DNA of 64,000 nt from Paramarasmius palmivorus (taxonomy: Eukaryota > Basidiomycota > Agaricomycetes > Agaricales > Marasmiaceae): contig JAYKXP010000077.1 of assembly GCA_037176845.1 (NCBI GenBank), positions 1 through 64,000 on the forward strand, in the 5' to 3' direction. How positions within the stretch are numbered: the first letter of the stretch is position 1; each line of letters starts with the position of its first letter. The position numbers and the translations under genes are program-made. This document shows positions 35,173 through 47,780 of the stretch, one piece after another. The notes below the pieces were generated by a model. It did no database searches. It was not told the origin of the DNA and saw only the letters and a list, made by a program, of their open reading frames with translations.

Positions 35173-36873
35173 TCACACGTTCAGCGCCATCTTGAAGATA
35201 GAATGTAGACGGCATACCTTCTCCTCGTCGGGTGTTACGGCTTTCCATATCGCACGGAACTCGACAACCGTTGGGACAGGATTTCCTTTCTTGATGTATT
35301 CTTCCAGATACATGTTCCTTGAATACGTGATCAAGTCAGTAAGGTTTTTGCTACGAACAACAAACGCTCACCTGGATGTATAGCAATTCGGCTTCACCTG
35401 TTCGAGCTTCCCGGTCTTCTTGACGGTCTTCTGATTGGAGGTGGCAGTCTTGTTGGCAGCTTGAGAGGAACCATGAGCAGGCTCGGCCTCGGTCGATGGG
35501 TTGGCAGAAGTGGCAGATGACAGCGTGATCGTAGAAGGTGGGATAACGAGGTCAGCGCTGGTGAATCGACAATCAGTGGAGATATGCGAGAAGGAGTAGC
35601 CATGTTACTCACAGAGGATCCTCCTGGCGTAATATCAAACAACATTAACAGTGTTCGATTGGAAGGTATGTGGCACTTACACAGCGGTGACGGGGAGCAT
35701 CATTGATGACATCAGCAATGGCGGTGCTAGAAGGCCTGACTGGGGTCGATGGGTTGACGGGGCCTGCGCTTGCAGAAGAATCGGGTGAGAGCTCGCCAGA
35801 GGATGCAGCAGGGGAACTAGAAGAGGTAACAACAGTTGCAGTTGTCATAGACGGAGAGGCTGGTGCGGCGGGTGTTGTTGTGACGGTAGAGTTGGGACTT
35901 GCGGCAGTGTTGGTGTCAGAAGGCAAAGGGGCATCGGAGGTAGTGTCTTCGTCAAGAATGATGATTTCAGTACTTGAGGGAGGAGCTCGTTTCTTCTTCA
36001 TTTTCTTGCTGGCAGGAGCGGCGGCATGGGACGAGTCACTGGTCTTGCGCTTCTTCTCAATGCCGGGTGATTTGATAAGTCCTAAATGCTACATCAGTAG
36101 CGAACAACGTTGAGCAAGAACACAGGGATAGCTTACGGCTATAACTTCCCTTCGACGTTTGTTCATAGAAATCGGGGTACTTGGCCTTGAGAAGAAGTCG
36201 GACTTTCCACGGGGAATCGCAAAGCCGAAATTCCTCGTGTTCAATCATCAACACGTTGTTGAGGTACTTGAGGGCCATTTCAGAGATGTACTTGGCAGAT
36301 TTGGGCTCGAGACGGTGAAAGTAGAGCTCGCCGCATGCTTTGGAGAAGGTTAGGCTGATCTTCTTGAGTTGCTGCTTTGACATAGGCTCGTTATCGACGT
36401 CCACAAGAAAGTCGCTCCATTTCATGGTAATCCCACTATTCTTCATCGTCTCACAGTATGCATCCCAGGCAGACGCAGTCCATATAATATCTTCGTAGTC
36501 TTCAGCGTCGTAGTATGGTGTGTCGGGAGGAATTATGATGGATGTATGCGGTGGTGTGGAATTCGTTGCAGCTGAAACTGGAGCGGGTACGGGTGCAGAG
36601 ACCGGAGCAGCTCCAGCAGTTCGTTCCAACTGCTTGAGAAGGGTGTTGATGGTAGCTCTGAAACACATGAGCACTAAAATTGTGAACTGGAACTAATGCG
36701 ACGTACTCTTGACCGCGACATATAGCCTCAATTTCTATGCATTTGGACTGAAGGTTTAGAAATGCAGGATTCCCGGACTGAAGCAAGGTAAGGTGGTCTG
36801 CGCTTGCGATGATTGATAGTCTCTGTTCATGGTATGTCAGTTTGCGATTTGTGTTTTTGTTGAACCCCAACAT
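35173..36873 (-). CDS. Accessory protein of the CACTA element
   Basis: Six exons, in transcript order 36707-36873, 36137-36657, 35681-36081, 35623-35633, 35372-35557 and 35173-35317, join in phase across GT-AG introns, giving 476 residues. One exon is only 11 bp. The middle has Pro/Ala/Thr/Ser-rich linkers, a basic KKRKTSDSS and KKMKKKR patch that could be a nuclear signal, and an acidic ILDEDTTSD stretch. The last 45 residues (NMYLEEYIKKGNPVP...FRAIWKAVTPDEEK) loosely resemble an HMG-box helix pattern. CACTA elements often carry a second DNA-binding gene; that role here is inference. No exact family recognised. Confidence 0.65.
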
Positions 36874-37116
36874 CTCACCGATTCATCCTGAGAGCCTTGG
36901 CCAAGGTTTCCAGAGTTTCGTGTGCCAAATCCAACAGAGATTTGAGAAGGAAATCCTTGAGACTGTGCAGAAGAGCTGGCAAAACCTGAGGGGAACATGG
37001 TGGTTTAGAAAAACACGCGTGTCTGACGACGCGTCACCGACGTGTGTCCATTGGGGTGCCCCAAGGTTCCCACGGTCTCACAGTTCCACCAAGTCATCGA
37101 TTTCACAAGTTCTACG

Positions 37117-40100
37117 CTACGACTCTGGCCTATGTACATCATCCTCTTCTCCCAGATCACGGTCATTCTGGCCAATATCCCGTTCTGCCTCAGTGAGTTC
37201 AGCATCATCTAGACCTGTCTTCTCAACAACAAAACAAAGGTTGCGATCGTTGCGCACAAAATCTCCCTGAACAGGTGGCAACGGTTGCATTGACACAACT
37301 GAAATGATATCTCCCGTACTGATGATTCTCAGTTTATCTTGACCCCGATACTGACATGCCCAGAGAGTTTGATGTGACTCTCTAAGCAATTCTTCATCAG
37401 GTGCTGAGAATATTGATACCAGAGCATATGGTGACAGACGGCTAGGCTCTTCGGGGTACATTGCTCGCAGAAAATAGTACTGTACTTCACAATACTCAAT
37501 CTTTCCATCAATAAGAGCCTATATTCTGGGTGTCAGACACAAAAAGTATAAGGAATGAGATGAAAAATACCTTTACATTGCGGGATATCCTGAGTTCTGT
37601 ACGTCGCATCCTGCTTTCGCACCAAAGGCTCCTGGCTATCTGACCATTTGGTAAACGTAGCCGTCCCCATTTCGTAACTCGATTGTGGACAAGGGGAACT
37701 TCTGCATCCATGTACGCCTGTTCTTCCGTGGAGCATGACGGAATTTTCAGTGTATATTCTGAACGCGGTCGTAATAGTAGGAATCCTCCATCCAATTCCT
37801 TTGCACCTCTTGGGATTCGAGGTGTTGAACTGGGATCAAGCTCGGGATAAAGATGCCGAAGTGCATTTGTCTGAGCCCGTCTCTCGGCACGCTGTGAAAG
37901 ATTGGCAAAGGGATTGGATGGCTGCCGAACCTGTTTTGTTATCTCGCCAAAGTATCTTTCGATTGTGAATTGTGTCGAGTATGCACCAGGACCAACACGA
38001 ACCACCTCTGATGCAAGATGTAGTAGTGTGTGCACAGACGGGCGGCAAAAATGAAGGCGGTCAGGTCGTTTTTGGTAATAAAGGAGCTCATACTCCTCCA
38101 CAAAGAGAACAGCGTGTTTGTGTGCTTCTCGTATCTGAGCACTAGTGATTGAGCGCTGCAGAAAGATCCGCACCGCACGCACAAATCGGCAGTAGCTACG
38201 CCAGAATTGATTTGGGAGGAAGGGTCGTAGATGCCCAGGACCAAGCCCAATGAGAAGGAGAAAGTACTCTGTGGACTTGTAACCACTAGAGATCTTCTCT
38301 ACAGGATTGCGGGGAGGTCGGTGAAATGATGAAGGAAAATGACGCCGGGCTCCTATAACCAGCTGACCGAACTCCTTCCAATTATCTCCATTGAGAGTAG
38401 CCCACGTCCAATCTTTCTTTTGGTCGGTATCCTCGCATTTGAAGCTGCCTCGCCACAAAGGGATGAACAGATCCCCAAAATTGAGTGAAAGAAGGTGCAT
38501 GAGATCAATGGTAAAACACATGGGAACAGGTATCATGTGTCTCGCCGAAAGGCCACTAAGAATGCATGGCTTGGTAAGTCCAGTTTCCTTTCGGTTCTTC
38601 TCGTAAGTCGACGTGTTTGAGGCAACCAGTTGGGCGAGATCTGCTTCATATTGTGTGATGGTGATTTTGGGGATGTTACGAATAGCAAAATCTTCATGCG
38701 TGCAATCCGAAACAGTGTAACTGTTGTTGGGCTTCATATGAACGGCATAATAGTGACCTGTACCTGGCTTATGTCGCCCTTTCATCGGACAGCCAAGCCG
38801 ACAGCCTTTGACACCATGATGCCCCACTCTACCGTTCACCTCAACCAGACCCAACGCATCTGCAAGCTCCAGACAGGCAATAAGTCGGGAATAAAACCGG
38901 CCGGCGGCATCTTGATCCCACATTACCACGCCCTTTCCGTTGTTCTCCTTCTGACATGCAGAGATATGCGCGAGAGCAGGAAGAAGAAACGGCTCGATAT
39001 GCTTTGGCTTGTTAGGACCGGGGATGACAAAGGGGGGAAAAATACACTTCTGTTTGAACCGTAGAGACGGCTTGAAGTTCTCGACTTTATATATCCCCAT
39101 CCATGTATCCGACTTCTTGTTCTGGTATAATTGAATCCCATCTATGGATTGTGAGAACAGTACATCGTGCTCCGTGAGATTCAAGCGTTCGGAGAGCTCA
39201 ACGAACTCAGATCCGCAGAATATATCGTCGTAAACGGTGTCCGATTGATGGTCCATCACCTCCCTGAGTTTGGCATGATAATACTTGAGTTCACGTGCAC
39301 TTTCCTTCGAGCGGAACAAGGCCTGTACTTGGGGAGCGAGGAGGAACGTGACAAATTGGAGCTGGGGAACCTTCTTATTTGGCGCTTCTGGGTTATATCG
39401 AGGTTCCCCACAAACTGGACAAGATGTTTGGTCTGCAAAAGGCCCATTAAAGGCGAGACACGAGTTCTTGCACATGTCATCATAGACAGCAACGATGCCG
39501 GTGATGTCCGACACAAGCTTCTTGACAAGGTGCAAGCTGAGGACATGCGTATCGGGATAGCGACGGCGGATAGCTTTACAATTGGCCTCGTAAGCTTCCT
39601 CTGGAGAGTTGGTGTTAGCCAGGAAGAGGTCGAGGGACAGACGAACGTCAGGATCCGAGATATCAACAGGGCCTTCGAGTGGGTTACGAAGACGGTCCCG
39701 GAGGTCTGGATCAACTGACTCATCGTCAAGCGTAGCTTTTGCGATAAGATCAATGTATTGCTGCGTAATTCGAATGGCTTCGACAGCGGATAGCACACTT
39801 TCTGGGCTGAGTTGGTCATCTTCATCGTCTGTCTGCTCGGGAGCATCGCTACGACTGCCGTCAGCAGAAGCTGCCAAACGTGCCATGTTGCGCAACGTTT
39901 CGTCGTGAGCATCGTCGTCAGCTTCAACGCCATCCCGCTCAGGTACTGTGGGAAGCTGTTCACGTTGTTCGTTCATCTGTGACTCTTCTCGTGCATCTGA
40001 CATGCGGACATTGTCCTGGTGATCGTGTGGAGAAGGGGATTTTGAACGTTGAAAAACATCTTCCATTTCAATATCAACGGGGACATGGTCACTACGCTAG

Positions 40101-40456
40101 AATGACGATAAGAGAACAGTCGATAGTTTTTATTATAGACGTACTTTATTATACTGTGCCGATTGTTGACCCATACTACCACCTATTCCATACCCAGGCT
40201 CTCCATTATCACTGTCTCCACCAGAGCTACTCTCGTTCTCTGATTCAACTGCGTCGGGCTGATTTTGTAGATGCTGGAAATATCCGTGAACGCTTGAGGA
40301 AGCTGACTGGTGCAAAGAACGCTGCGGGAACGAGGGGTCGGAAGTATCGCTGCCGTGTTTCCGAGTATGACTCCATATCGTTTGGCGAGTAACGGGAATG
40401 CCATTGCATTTGGGGCAATAACAAGGTTTTCGAGGCTGGTTTTTGGGAGCCGACAT
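37117..40456 (-). CDS. Tnp2-like transposase of the CACTA element
   Basis: Exons 40145-40456, 37571-40096 and 37117-37518 join in phase, giving 1,079 residues without a stop. Residues 14-34 form a C2H2 zinc finger (CPKCNGIP...HTRKH). A Ser/Glu/Asp-rich linker follows. Further on are the zinc cluster YDDMCKNSCLAFNGP...CPVCGEPRY and the catalytic-region landmarks QDAAGRFYSRL, IDLMHLLSLNFGDL and HTLLHLASEVVRVGP...IERYFGEI, typical of Tnp2-type transposases of the CACTA/Plavaka group. The last exon gives LWACQYRGQDKLRIIS...FVVEKTGLD, also usual at the end of these proteins. The third exon was joined using the AG just before GCTCTTATTGATG, because the other AG leads straight to a stop. It would cut and join the element ends in the nucleus. 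Confidence 0.85.
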
Positions 40457-40779
40457 AGTGGATATCTAAATAGGTCGGCGGGCAGACTAGTGGCGGACAG
40501 ACTATGGACAGACCTTGAGACTAGTTGTGTTGCTGAGGTAGGTCGGACGGCGTCGACGCGGCGAGCAGGAACAGCCAAAAATTTTACGAGGACAAGTTTG
40601 GTTCGATGACGTGTACAGAGGTACAAAGCTCGGGTTTCTGTACCGACGTATACGTCATTTGCTCTACTTATTACCAATTACAGAAAAACCCGGACCAAAC
40701 CCCAAAATGCCTCCGAATTCCAGATAGCGCCCTTTTATCTGGATTTTTCGGAATATTGTCAGACCCGATTTTCACTGGG

Positions 40780-41700
40780 CCCTAACCCCGGTAGCCCTAA
40801 CCCGAGTCAAACCAGCGGAAGCGCGCTTTCAAGTTTTCGTTGCTCATCACGATCATCTCTCTGCTTCTGGTCCGTTGGACTCCCTATGTTCCTTCATTCC
40901 AAGTCTCAGCTCAAGCAAGACAACATCGAGATCGCTGGCTTGGTTGGTAGTATGGTATGTTTGCTCAGCCCTTCGTGATCTGCGCTGACTAAACTATCGT
41001 CTCGACAACTAGACTGCATACTCTCGGCTGGATGAAGATCCTTTGCATCTCGGTACTCTAGGCTACGGTACGCGGGCACTGATTCTGTTAAGACTACTCC
41101 CCTGATTTTGCCTAGGGTCCAACCATTACAGAATATGCCCCCAGAAGCATGCAGACCTTTTTACCCACATCACGTTCTCCTTCAACCTATCCACTCACAA
41201 CTCGACTCGTGACTACTCCCGTACATCGGTATATATGGGTGGCGAACCCAGAACTGGGAATTGGGAACGTCGGGGTTGAAGAAAGCGTCGGCTTCAGGGA
41301 TATGGATCGTTCTCCGCTCTTCCTCCGACAAGAACATGACCACATCACGATCTCCACTCTTTGACCGTCATCAAGCATTGTCCGCCCTCCAGAAGGATAG
41401 AACACGCAGATATCTTTTCCCGTCTCAGCTCCTTCACTCTACCTACCCGTGCTTTCGGCACATCGCGACGTCCACCCATAGTTGCGTGAGCAACGATGCC
41501 ATGGAGAATTTTGACTGTCTATCAAGCGCGGTCTGAAGTGTACGTTACCCATTCATGCTGCGATTTCACTTTGCTGACCTTGTTCTACGCAGCCATTAGG
41601 ATCGGATGCACGACACATTCCCTTTCTTCCAAGCTCCCGTGTCCATCAAGCCCTTCATCCCACTCTCGTTGACCTTCTTCCATCGTTCCCGTATCTATGC
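40780..41700 (+). repeat. A-type module, copy 1 (split by the CACTA element)
   Basis: It begins with CCCTAACCCCGGTAGCCCTAACCCGAGTC and continues with sequence shared with 49137, 50408 and 61060. The left end of the same module is at about 34700-34746, on the other side of the transposon. A short intron-like stretch (GTATGTTTGCTCAG... to ACAACTAG, about 40958-41012) matches introns of the other copies, and 'TTCTCCGCTCTTCCTCCGAC' recurs at 49.67 kb. The encoded product, if any, is not readable. Confidence 0.55.
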
Positions 41701-42466
41701 TGGTCCTCCGACCTAAAAATACACCCTTCGTCCACATGTTCGTTCCTCCTTTCAACCACTTCGACGATACCTTGTTTCCGTCCCATCGCCACAACTAGCC
41801 CATCTACGAGTATCTTTCCCGTACATCCTATTCCTGTTGCACATGTTGGGCATTCCCTTCGCTTGCCTGTGCATACTGCACAGTTGTTCTCGTGTTTCAG
41901 TATCACCACATTATCCTCGCAGAGTCGGCTCTCCAGCTGGACATGGTTGGAGGATCATAACACCCAATTACCGACTCAGCTCCTCTTGCTGCCACACCTT
42001 GTCTTCGCAACGACGAGCAACATTCGTTGTCACCCCCCTGAACGCCCCGTTATGCCTACATACAAGAGCTTTTGCTCCTCAACGTAGTGGCGGATTGGCG
42101 GCGAGGCGCATAGCGTGTGGATGTGGATGTGGGAGAGGAAAGTGCAGGTCCCGCAGGGGTAGCTATGGGTAAGAATGCGGAGTACTATTCTGCATCCGAT
42201 AGTGGGACGGGGAGAACTGGGATATCGTTTTCGAGATCTCGCACACCCAACGTCTTATCGCTCCACATGCGACGGGTCCTTTTCGTCTTGACGTGGCCTG
42301 GAAACGGAAGCACTACCCCCGGACGACGTTCTCAGTAACATAGAAGTAGTGTCCTTCCTCACACATGAAGCGTATCGTATACCTTCACCATTGCGGCTAA
42401 GATAGGGAGCTTGCGCAACTGAGGTCATCACATGACCCGAGCGTGACAAAACTCCTGCTAACTCAA
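41701..42466. other. No recognised gene
   Basis: Probable continuation of the A-type module. Short open frames only. Confidence 0.35.
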
Positions 42467-42599
42467 AAAATTTAATAACAATTCGTAGAGTACCTAAAAA
42501 AACATTTGGGCTCCGATGAGACTTAGAGAAAGGTAATACTGAGGTCTCATCGGAGTCCGATTTTTGATTTTGTGTTGCTAGAATTAGTTATTAAATTTT
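42467..42599. mobile_element. MITE-like element with internal hairpin
   Basis: Outer inverted repeats AAAATTTAATAAC(T)AATTC enclose a 12 bp perfect stem CTCCGATGAGAC / GTCTCATCGGAG (42511-42522 and 42544-42555) with a 21-base loop. It is about 133 bp with no coding capacity. It lies just upstream of the DDE transposase relic and could be related to that element. Confidence 0.55.
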
Positions 42600-43139
42600 C
42601 ATGGTATACTTCATCAACGGAATGAAAAAATTAAGCTCAACGCATCGATAGACCGCAACTGCGACGACCGCGACGAGTGTAACACTTATTTATGGTCCGC
42701 CCCAAAGGGGGCAGGGCCCAAAACCTCAAGCAGTACTCAGATAGAAGGAGTAAAAAGGAGGAGGTAGCATTGGCAGAATGAAATTCTTGGATATTCTTTT
42801 GGAAGCATACTGACGTCGTTCACAGGCGAAAATTACACTAGAAAACAAAGAAAACAAGGACAATGTCAACGAGCCATGTCTGATAGAACTGACAAATGAA
42901 GAACCTATTGCTTCAACCTCTTTCACTCCCAATGACGCGGTGCTACACATTGGAACCCCTCATCGACATCGTCGACGCGTCAGGACACCATCTTGTTCTC
43001 CAGCAAAATCTGCCATTCAGAATCTAAAAAGCCCACTTGGATCAACAAAATCTCCTTCCCGAAAGCGAATCCGACTCACTGCACCATCAGAAATCCATCA
43101 TGACTCTGTCGTAGATCATGTCCGTCCAATTACCACCTA

Positions 43140-45909
43140 AGGTTCCCACCCCATCAAACAAATTAGTTGGCGCGTCAGGCCCATCTGATCCAACAACTTT
43201 GTGCTTTTGCCCGTGTTTCCTTCATCCGCGGGTAAAATCCGCGGGCAGGGCAGACCTAGAAAGCTCTAAGGTCCGCCTTGCCCGCGACTTCTTTTGGCGC
43301 TTCTCAAGACGCAGATTCATCATCATTCATCGTCACCCGATATTGAGTATCCACACGAAGTTCACTCCTGTATTTAATGCATATTTTTTCCAATTCTCTA
43401 ATGCGGACAAGGGAATCTCAGTCTGCATTTGGTCTGCATGCACCGTGAAATTTCGAAAGCCGTGAAAGCGAGTCGGACCGAACGGTGATCGGTGGGAAAT
43501 CCAACATGTGTTACCAAGGTAACTACAGTTGAAATTTTCACTCACGTTCTCTTCGCCCTTACCAGTTGGTAGTGGTACGTCCTGCAGTTTCTGTCTTCTC
43601 TCCATCCACTCTCCCATCTATATGTTCAATAACGCAGTCTGCACTGTACCCGAAGCCCGGGAATAGTGGAGCAATCATCTCTTGTCTTTACGTTTTGTAA
43701 TTTCACCTCATCAGACCTGTTTCATGGAACCAAAGCTGATATTTCCGGTTTACGCAGGATTGCGAAAGGTCCAGGACCGTTGGCGTCATTGATAGTCGGT
43801 CAAAGCAGCGCCACTAACATGCAACAGCGGAACCTCGAGAAAATCAGTTATTGGTTCTGCTATACGGAACGTCATCAACTTTTGATGTGCGGCAACAGCA
43901 GATCAGCTTGGTCGGACAGGTCATGGCCGCTCTAGGTCTGCTCATCAGGTATTGGTAGTAGCTTGAATGAAATAATTGTGAGTATCGTCCATTTAAAGCT
44001 GGGCTGTATCTAATCAGTATCATTGGATCTTGGTCTTTGGCAGGTTCACTCTACCGATTGTCGATTGAGAAGTCCCAACATCAGGAGTCAGGTTCAACAT
44101 GAATTCGGAAGACTTCTGCTGTGTCGTCATTCACTCCAATGCAGCGCAATGACAGCCATTTAGAGGGGGGGGCATTTGAAGTGTTCCGGGACTACTAGTA
44201 AGCCTAACTTGAAGTCTTTACGTGTATCTCTGCGCTGTGTCGAGGTACTGACTTGCAGCTTAACAGGAACTGGAACCACCCTTCTTTTCCCTGGGTTTCA
44301 TTGAATGTGGTATCGACGTTCGAACGGACTCGGAGATCGTTTATCCATCATTTATGCTGCAAGAGAGCTCGTAGGGAGGAGAATGTGTAACTAGAGACTA
44401 TATAGTTATACTATCATCAATAATGTTTCATGCGCAAGGCGCCATCTTGAAGGGACCTATGCTAGTATGGCTGTGGTAGCGTATTTCATCCTTAAATATA
44501 TCATGTCTATCCTGGGAGATATGTTGCAATTGAATGAAGAACCATGCTGGCGAATGTATCCATGTATCTGCTCACTGTAAGCGGTGAGTTTCTCACCATG
44601 ATCACCAAATCAACTACAAGTGTATGTAGTTGTGAGTAGATTGAATGTTGTTCAAGTTGGTCTGGTCACTTATGACCTCCCGGAAGTACCTCATGTGGCC
44701 TATAATCAAAGCAAACAACTAATACATGGGTTCAATGACTGTCTCATAGTTCCACACATGAAAATAGCACCTATGGTTAAGAAATACTGTCAAAATCTTT
44801 GATTGGTGGTGAGTTTCTCACCATTTACAGTGTAAATCATGATTGCCGCATGTTCAGGTGAACGGATGGCTTTCAAATTCAGAAAGCTAATTTATGATGC
44901 AGTTATCTATCTCGACGGCCCTCTATACCACGCCCTGCCTACATTTCGCGCATACTCAAGCGTAAATTAATCGTGAGCGTCAAGCGGGTGCTTCCTTTGT
45001 TATTGTCGGCGAAATGTCCATTTATGGAATAATTGTTAGCCGACACTGTCTCCTGTGTTTCTCTCGATGCACATTACCACTATTCAAACGACACCGAGCC
45101 CAATAAGCTAGATACGCGACAACCTTCAGCTTCCAATGCATGGACAACCTGACAGTGCTCCGAGTTGAAAGAAGCTCATCTCGGAAGGAAGCCGAGACGA
45201 GGAAGAAAGTCATTTCTGTTGAAGAGTTGGTAGTACGTAGACATGCCACTCTGTATTCTCACTCTTTATTAGATATCGGTCACCTCAACATAGATTGACA
45301 ATAGTGAAAGATTGATGTCATTCAATAATTTGATGGTTCCGGGGGTGCATGGTGAATTTTGACGATGCCGAGCTTACAGGTGTTTTTGGTTGTTGATTCA
45401 GTCCTTAGTTTCTCACCCGATAGCCTCTGATGATAGCCTTCCCTCGAACTAAGACTGTATGCCCTCACACCCACATCCAGTGCTGTATCGGTCAAGGTTG
45501 CGATCAATGGTAGCAAAACGGATGGACATTGTCGTTAGCCGAACGCGACCCGAAATCCTTAGGCAGTTACATAGCTCCTGGGTTTGTCTCTAGCTGTCCA
45601 GTGAAAAATGCATTTGATCTTCCCTCACTGTCTTCTTGCCCTGCTGTTTATCTAGTTGAGAATTAAAGAAAAAAAAATATGCATTCGCTCTGGATGCCTT
45701 GAGACCGTCTAAGAACATTAATGGATGATATATCATATAAGATGTATTGTGAAGAAGAACAAGCCATAGGCAAGGTAGACTTAGAGCTTCTAGGTCTGCC
45801 CTGCCCGCGGATTTTACCCGCGGATGAAGAAAACACGGGCAAAAGCACAGAGTTGTTGGATCAGATGGGCCTGACGCGCCAACTAATTTGTTTGATGGGG
45901 TGGGAACCT
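43140..45909. mobile_element. TA-flanked inverted-repeat element (2.77 kb, non-autonomous)
   Basis: Terminal inverted repeats of about 140 bp begin AGGTTCCCACCCCATC. They are flanked by TA at 43138-43139 and 45910-45911, the target duplication of Tc1/mariner-type elements. The interior has no transposase or other recognisable gene. It landed inside the DDE transposase relic in the palindromic site CCACCTAGGTG. A smaller inverted-repeat element is nested at 44573-44832. Confidence 0.8.
44573..44832. mobile_element. Nested 260 bp MITE
   Basis: The ends CACTGTAAGCGGTGAG and, in reverse complement, CACTGTAAATGGTGAG form inverted termini, each with an inner GGTGAGtttCTCACC palindrome. No obvious target duplication is left and no coding sequence is seen. 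Confidence 0.6.
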
Positions 45910-47780
45910 TAGGTGCAATTACACCCACACCTGCATCACCTGTCACATTCCCAGCCCTCCTGACACCACGTCGGAGGCCATTCATAACCCTTCAGCATTA
46001 TCTTTCTCCCTGGCGTGTATCACCCATTCCCAATGGCAATTTGTGCAAACTCTGGTCTGAGTCGCGTGCGCCGAGTAGACCCCCATCTCCAACCCTTGCC
46101 TTTGAGGAGCCCTTGGCTATCCAGTGTTCTGCGAATGCCACACCAGCAGATAACACAGTGAACAGGGAGGAGGAGGAATGGTTTGATGATGGTGGTGAAT
46201 CAGACGACGAAGATCACACGCCCATCATTGACATCCCAGATCCAGAGTCTGATGTCTTTTCTGATGGATTGGATGACACCATTGAGCAGACACGCGAGTT
46301 TGCTAAGCGGAAAAAGTACATCTTCCCACCAACGCAGGAGGAAGCCGAAGGAGTCATGAATGATTTGGATTCGCTCCTGAAGCCTAAACGGAGGAAGGGG
46401 CGAGGTCATAAGAAAGATGAACGTGGATTCTTGAACGGGCTAGATCCTACGACAGAAGAGAGGATGGAGTGCGTCAGGATGCTTTTGAACACGTACATCA
46501 GCCTCGAGAAGGAAGCTCCAGGTCGTCGTGGCAATTGGACAACAGCTGCAAAGCGTATTCAAGTTGCCAAATGTAGGGGAGAGGCATGGTCTCAGAGTTT
46601 ACGGCGTTGGGCTCGTGATTTCATTGCGGACAAGAATGAGCTCCCATGACCCAATCACGGAGGAGGCAAACCGTGTCTCATTGACGATGAGGATCTGGCA
46701 TCAGAGATCAAAATGCACCTTCAGTCCATTGGAAAATGGATTCGGGCGGAAGATGTGGTCAAATTCACAGGTACTGAGGAGATGAAGGAGCGCCTTGGCC
46801 GCACGAAACCTATCTCCTTGAGTACAGCTCGGTGCTGGCTCCGCAAAATGGGATACCGGTGGAAGAAGGATGCATGAGGTCAATATGCTGATGGGCACGA
46901 GCGGGATGATGTGGTTCATTATCGCAAAGTTATCTTTCTTCCAGCTATCGCAGAGTTTCTCAACAGGATGCGCCGCTGGTATGAGGAACATGGATGGTCT
47001 ATTCCCCCAGAAATCACGCGAGTGGTAATCATATGGTTCCATGACGAATCTACATTCTACCAGAATGACCAGCGCCGTGTCTATTGGCAACCACCGGGGG
47101 CCAAGGCCACTCCAAAGCCAAAGGGTGAAGGCATGTCGATCATGATTGCCCACTTTGTGTCTGCTGATTACGGCTGGCTGGAGGCACCAGATGGCTCTGA
47201 ATCTGCAATGCGTGTTTTTCGAGCAGGAAAGGCCCGAGACGGTTACTTTGACAACAAAGACATTCTCGAGCAGTTTAGGAAGGCTATTGAGCTTGTCAAG
47301 AAGTACTGGCCTGGAGAGGATCATGTCTTTGTTTATGACAATGCTACTACTCATCTGAAGCGGCCCCCAACAGCTCGTTCTGCCAGCAAAATGCCCAAAA
47401 ACCCTTCGGCTAACTTTTTCGTTGATGTCCAGGTCACAGATGATGATGGGAAACTGGTCGGAACAGAAAAGCGTCGTATGGATGATGGATGGTGGATTGA
47501 CAATGAAGACAATTATCACACACAGTCCCTTTACTTTCCTGATGATCACCCGGACTATCCTGGCCAGTTCAAGGGCACTGCGCAGATTCTCACAGAGCGG
47601 GGCTTCAATGTCTCAAGGAAGAAGGCTCAGTGCAAGAAGAAGTTCAAGGAGTGTCCGAAGGGTGCAAAGGACTGCTGCTGCCGGCGGATGTTATATTCCC
47701 AGCCCGACTTCGTACATGTCAATTCCATCCTCCAAATCACTGCCACAAAACTTGGCTCCCGCGTCATCTTCCTCCCGAAA

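Larger units (their letters stand above)
34747..40779 (-). mobile_element. CACTA-type (Plavaka-like) DNA transposon, apparently complete
   Basis: The termini CCCAGTGAAAATCACGTC (left) and CCCAGTGAAAATCGGGTC (right, reverse complement) match at 16 of 18 positions. Subterminal regions carry many TATCTGGA / AATCTGG motifs, a known trait of CACTA elements, where the transposase binds such repeats. It holds two uninterrupted spliced genes on the minus strand, a transposase and an accessory protein. It sits in a telomere-like motif at the head of an A-type repeat module, splitting that module. With no visible lesion it could be recently active. Confidence 0.8.
42778..47780 (+). pseudogene. DDE transposase (Tc1/mariner-like group), split and truncated
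   Basis: The N-terminal part (42778-43139) is separated from the rest (45912-47780) by an inserted element. The reading frame has TGA stops at 42811-42813, 46647-46649 and 46875-46877, and a frame change at the insertion point. Visible landmarks are a Pro/Ser/Arg-rich N-terminus, a helix-turn-helix-like region (46660-46870), FHDESTFYQNDQRRVYW with the first catalytic Asp, a KPKGEGMSIMIAHFVSADYGWL block, and VYDNATTH with the second Asp. It ends at GSRVIFLPK, just before the segment where this group normally has its third acidic residue, and is joined there to a seven-transmembrane gene fragment. It is inactive. Confidence 0.8.

Noticed and set aside
35703..36113. 136-codon plus-strand frame, Glu/Val/Ala-rich
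   Set aside because: It is the complement of the low-complexity Pro/Thr/Ser part of the accessory gene. Low complexity on one strand opens the other.
39256..39963. 235-codon open frame on the minus strand
   Set aside because: It overlaps the transposase in another frame. The transposase frame has the zinc finger, catalytic landmarks and clean splicing.
34747..40779. KDZ-type (Zisupton-like) rather than CACTA element, given a 7-8 bp flanking repeat
   Set aside because: The transposase has the Tnp2-type zinc cluster and DLMHLLSLN region, and I see none of the KDZ landmarks. The flanking repeat may partly reflect the telomere-like target.
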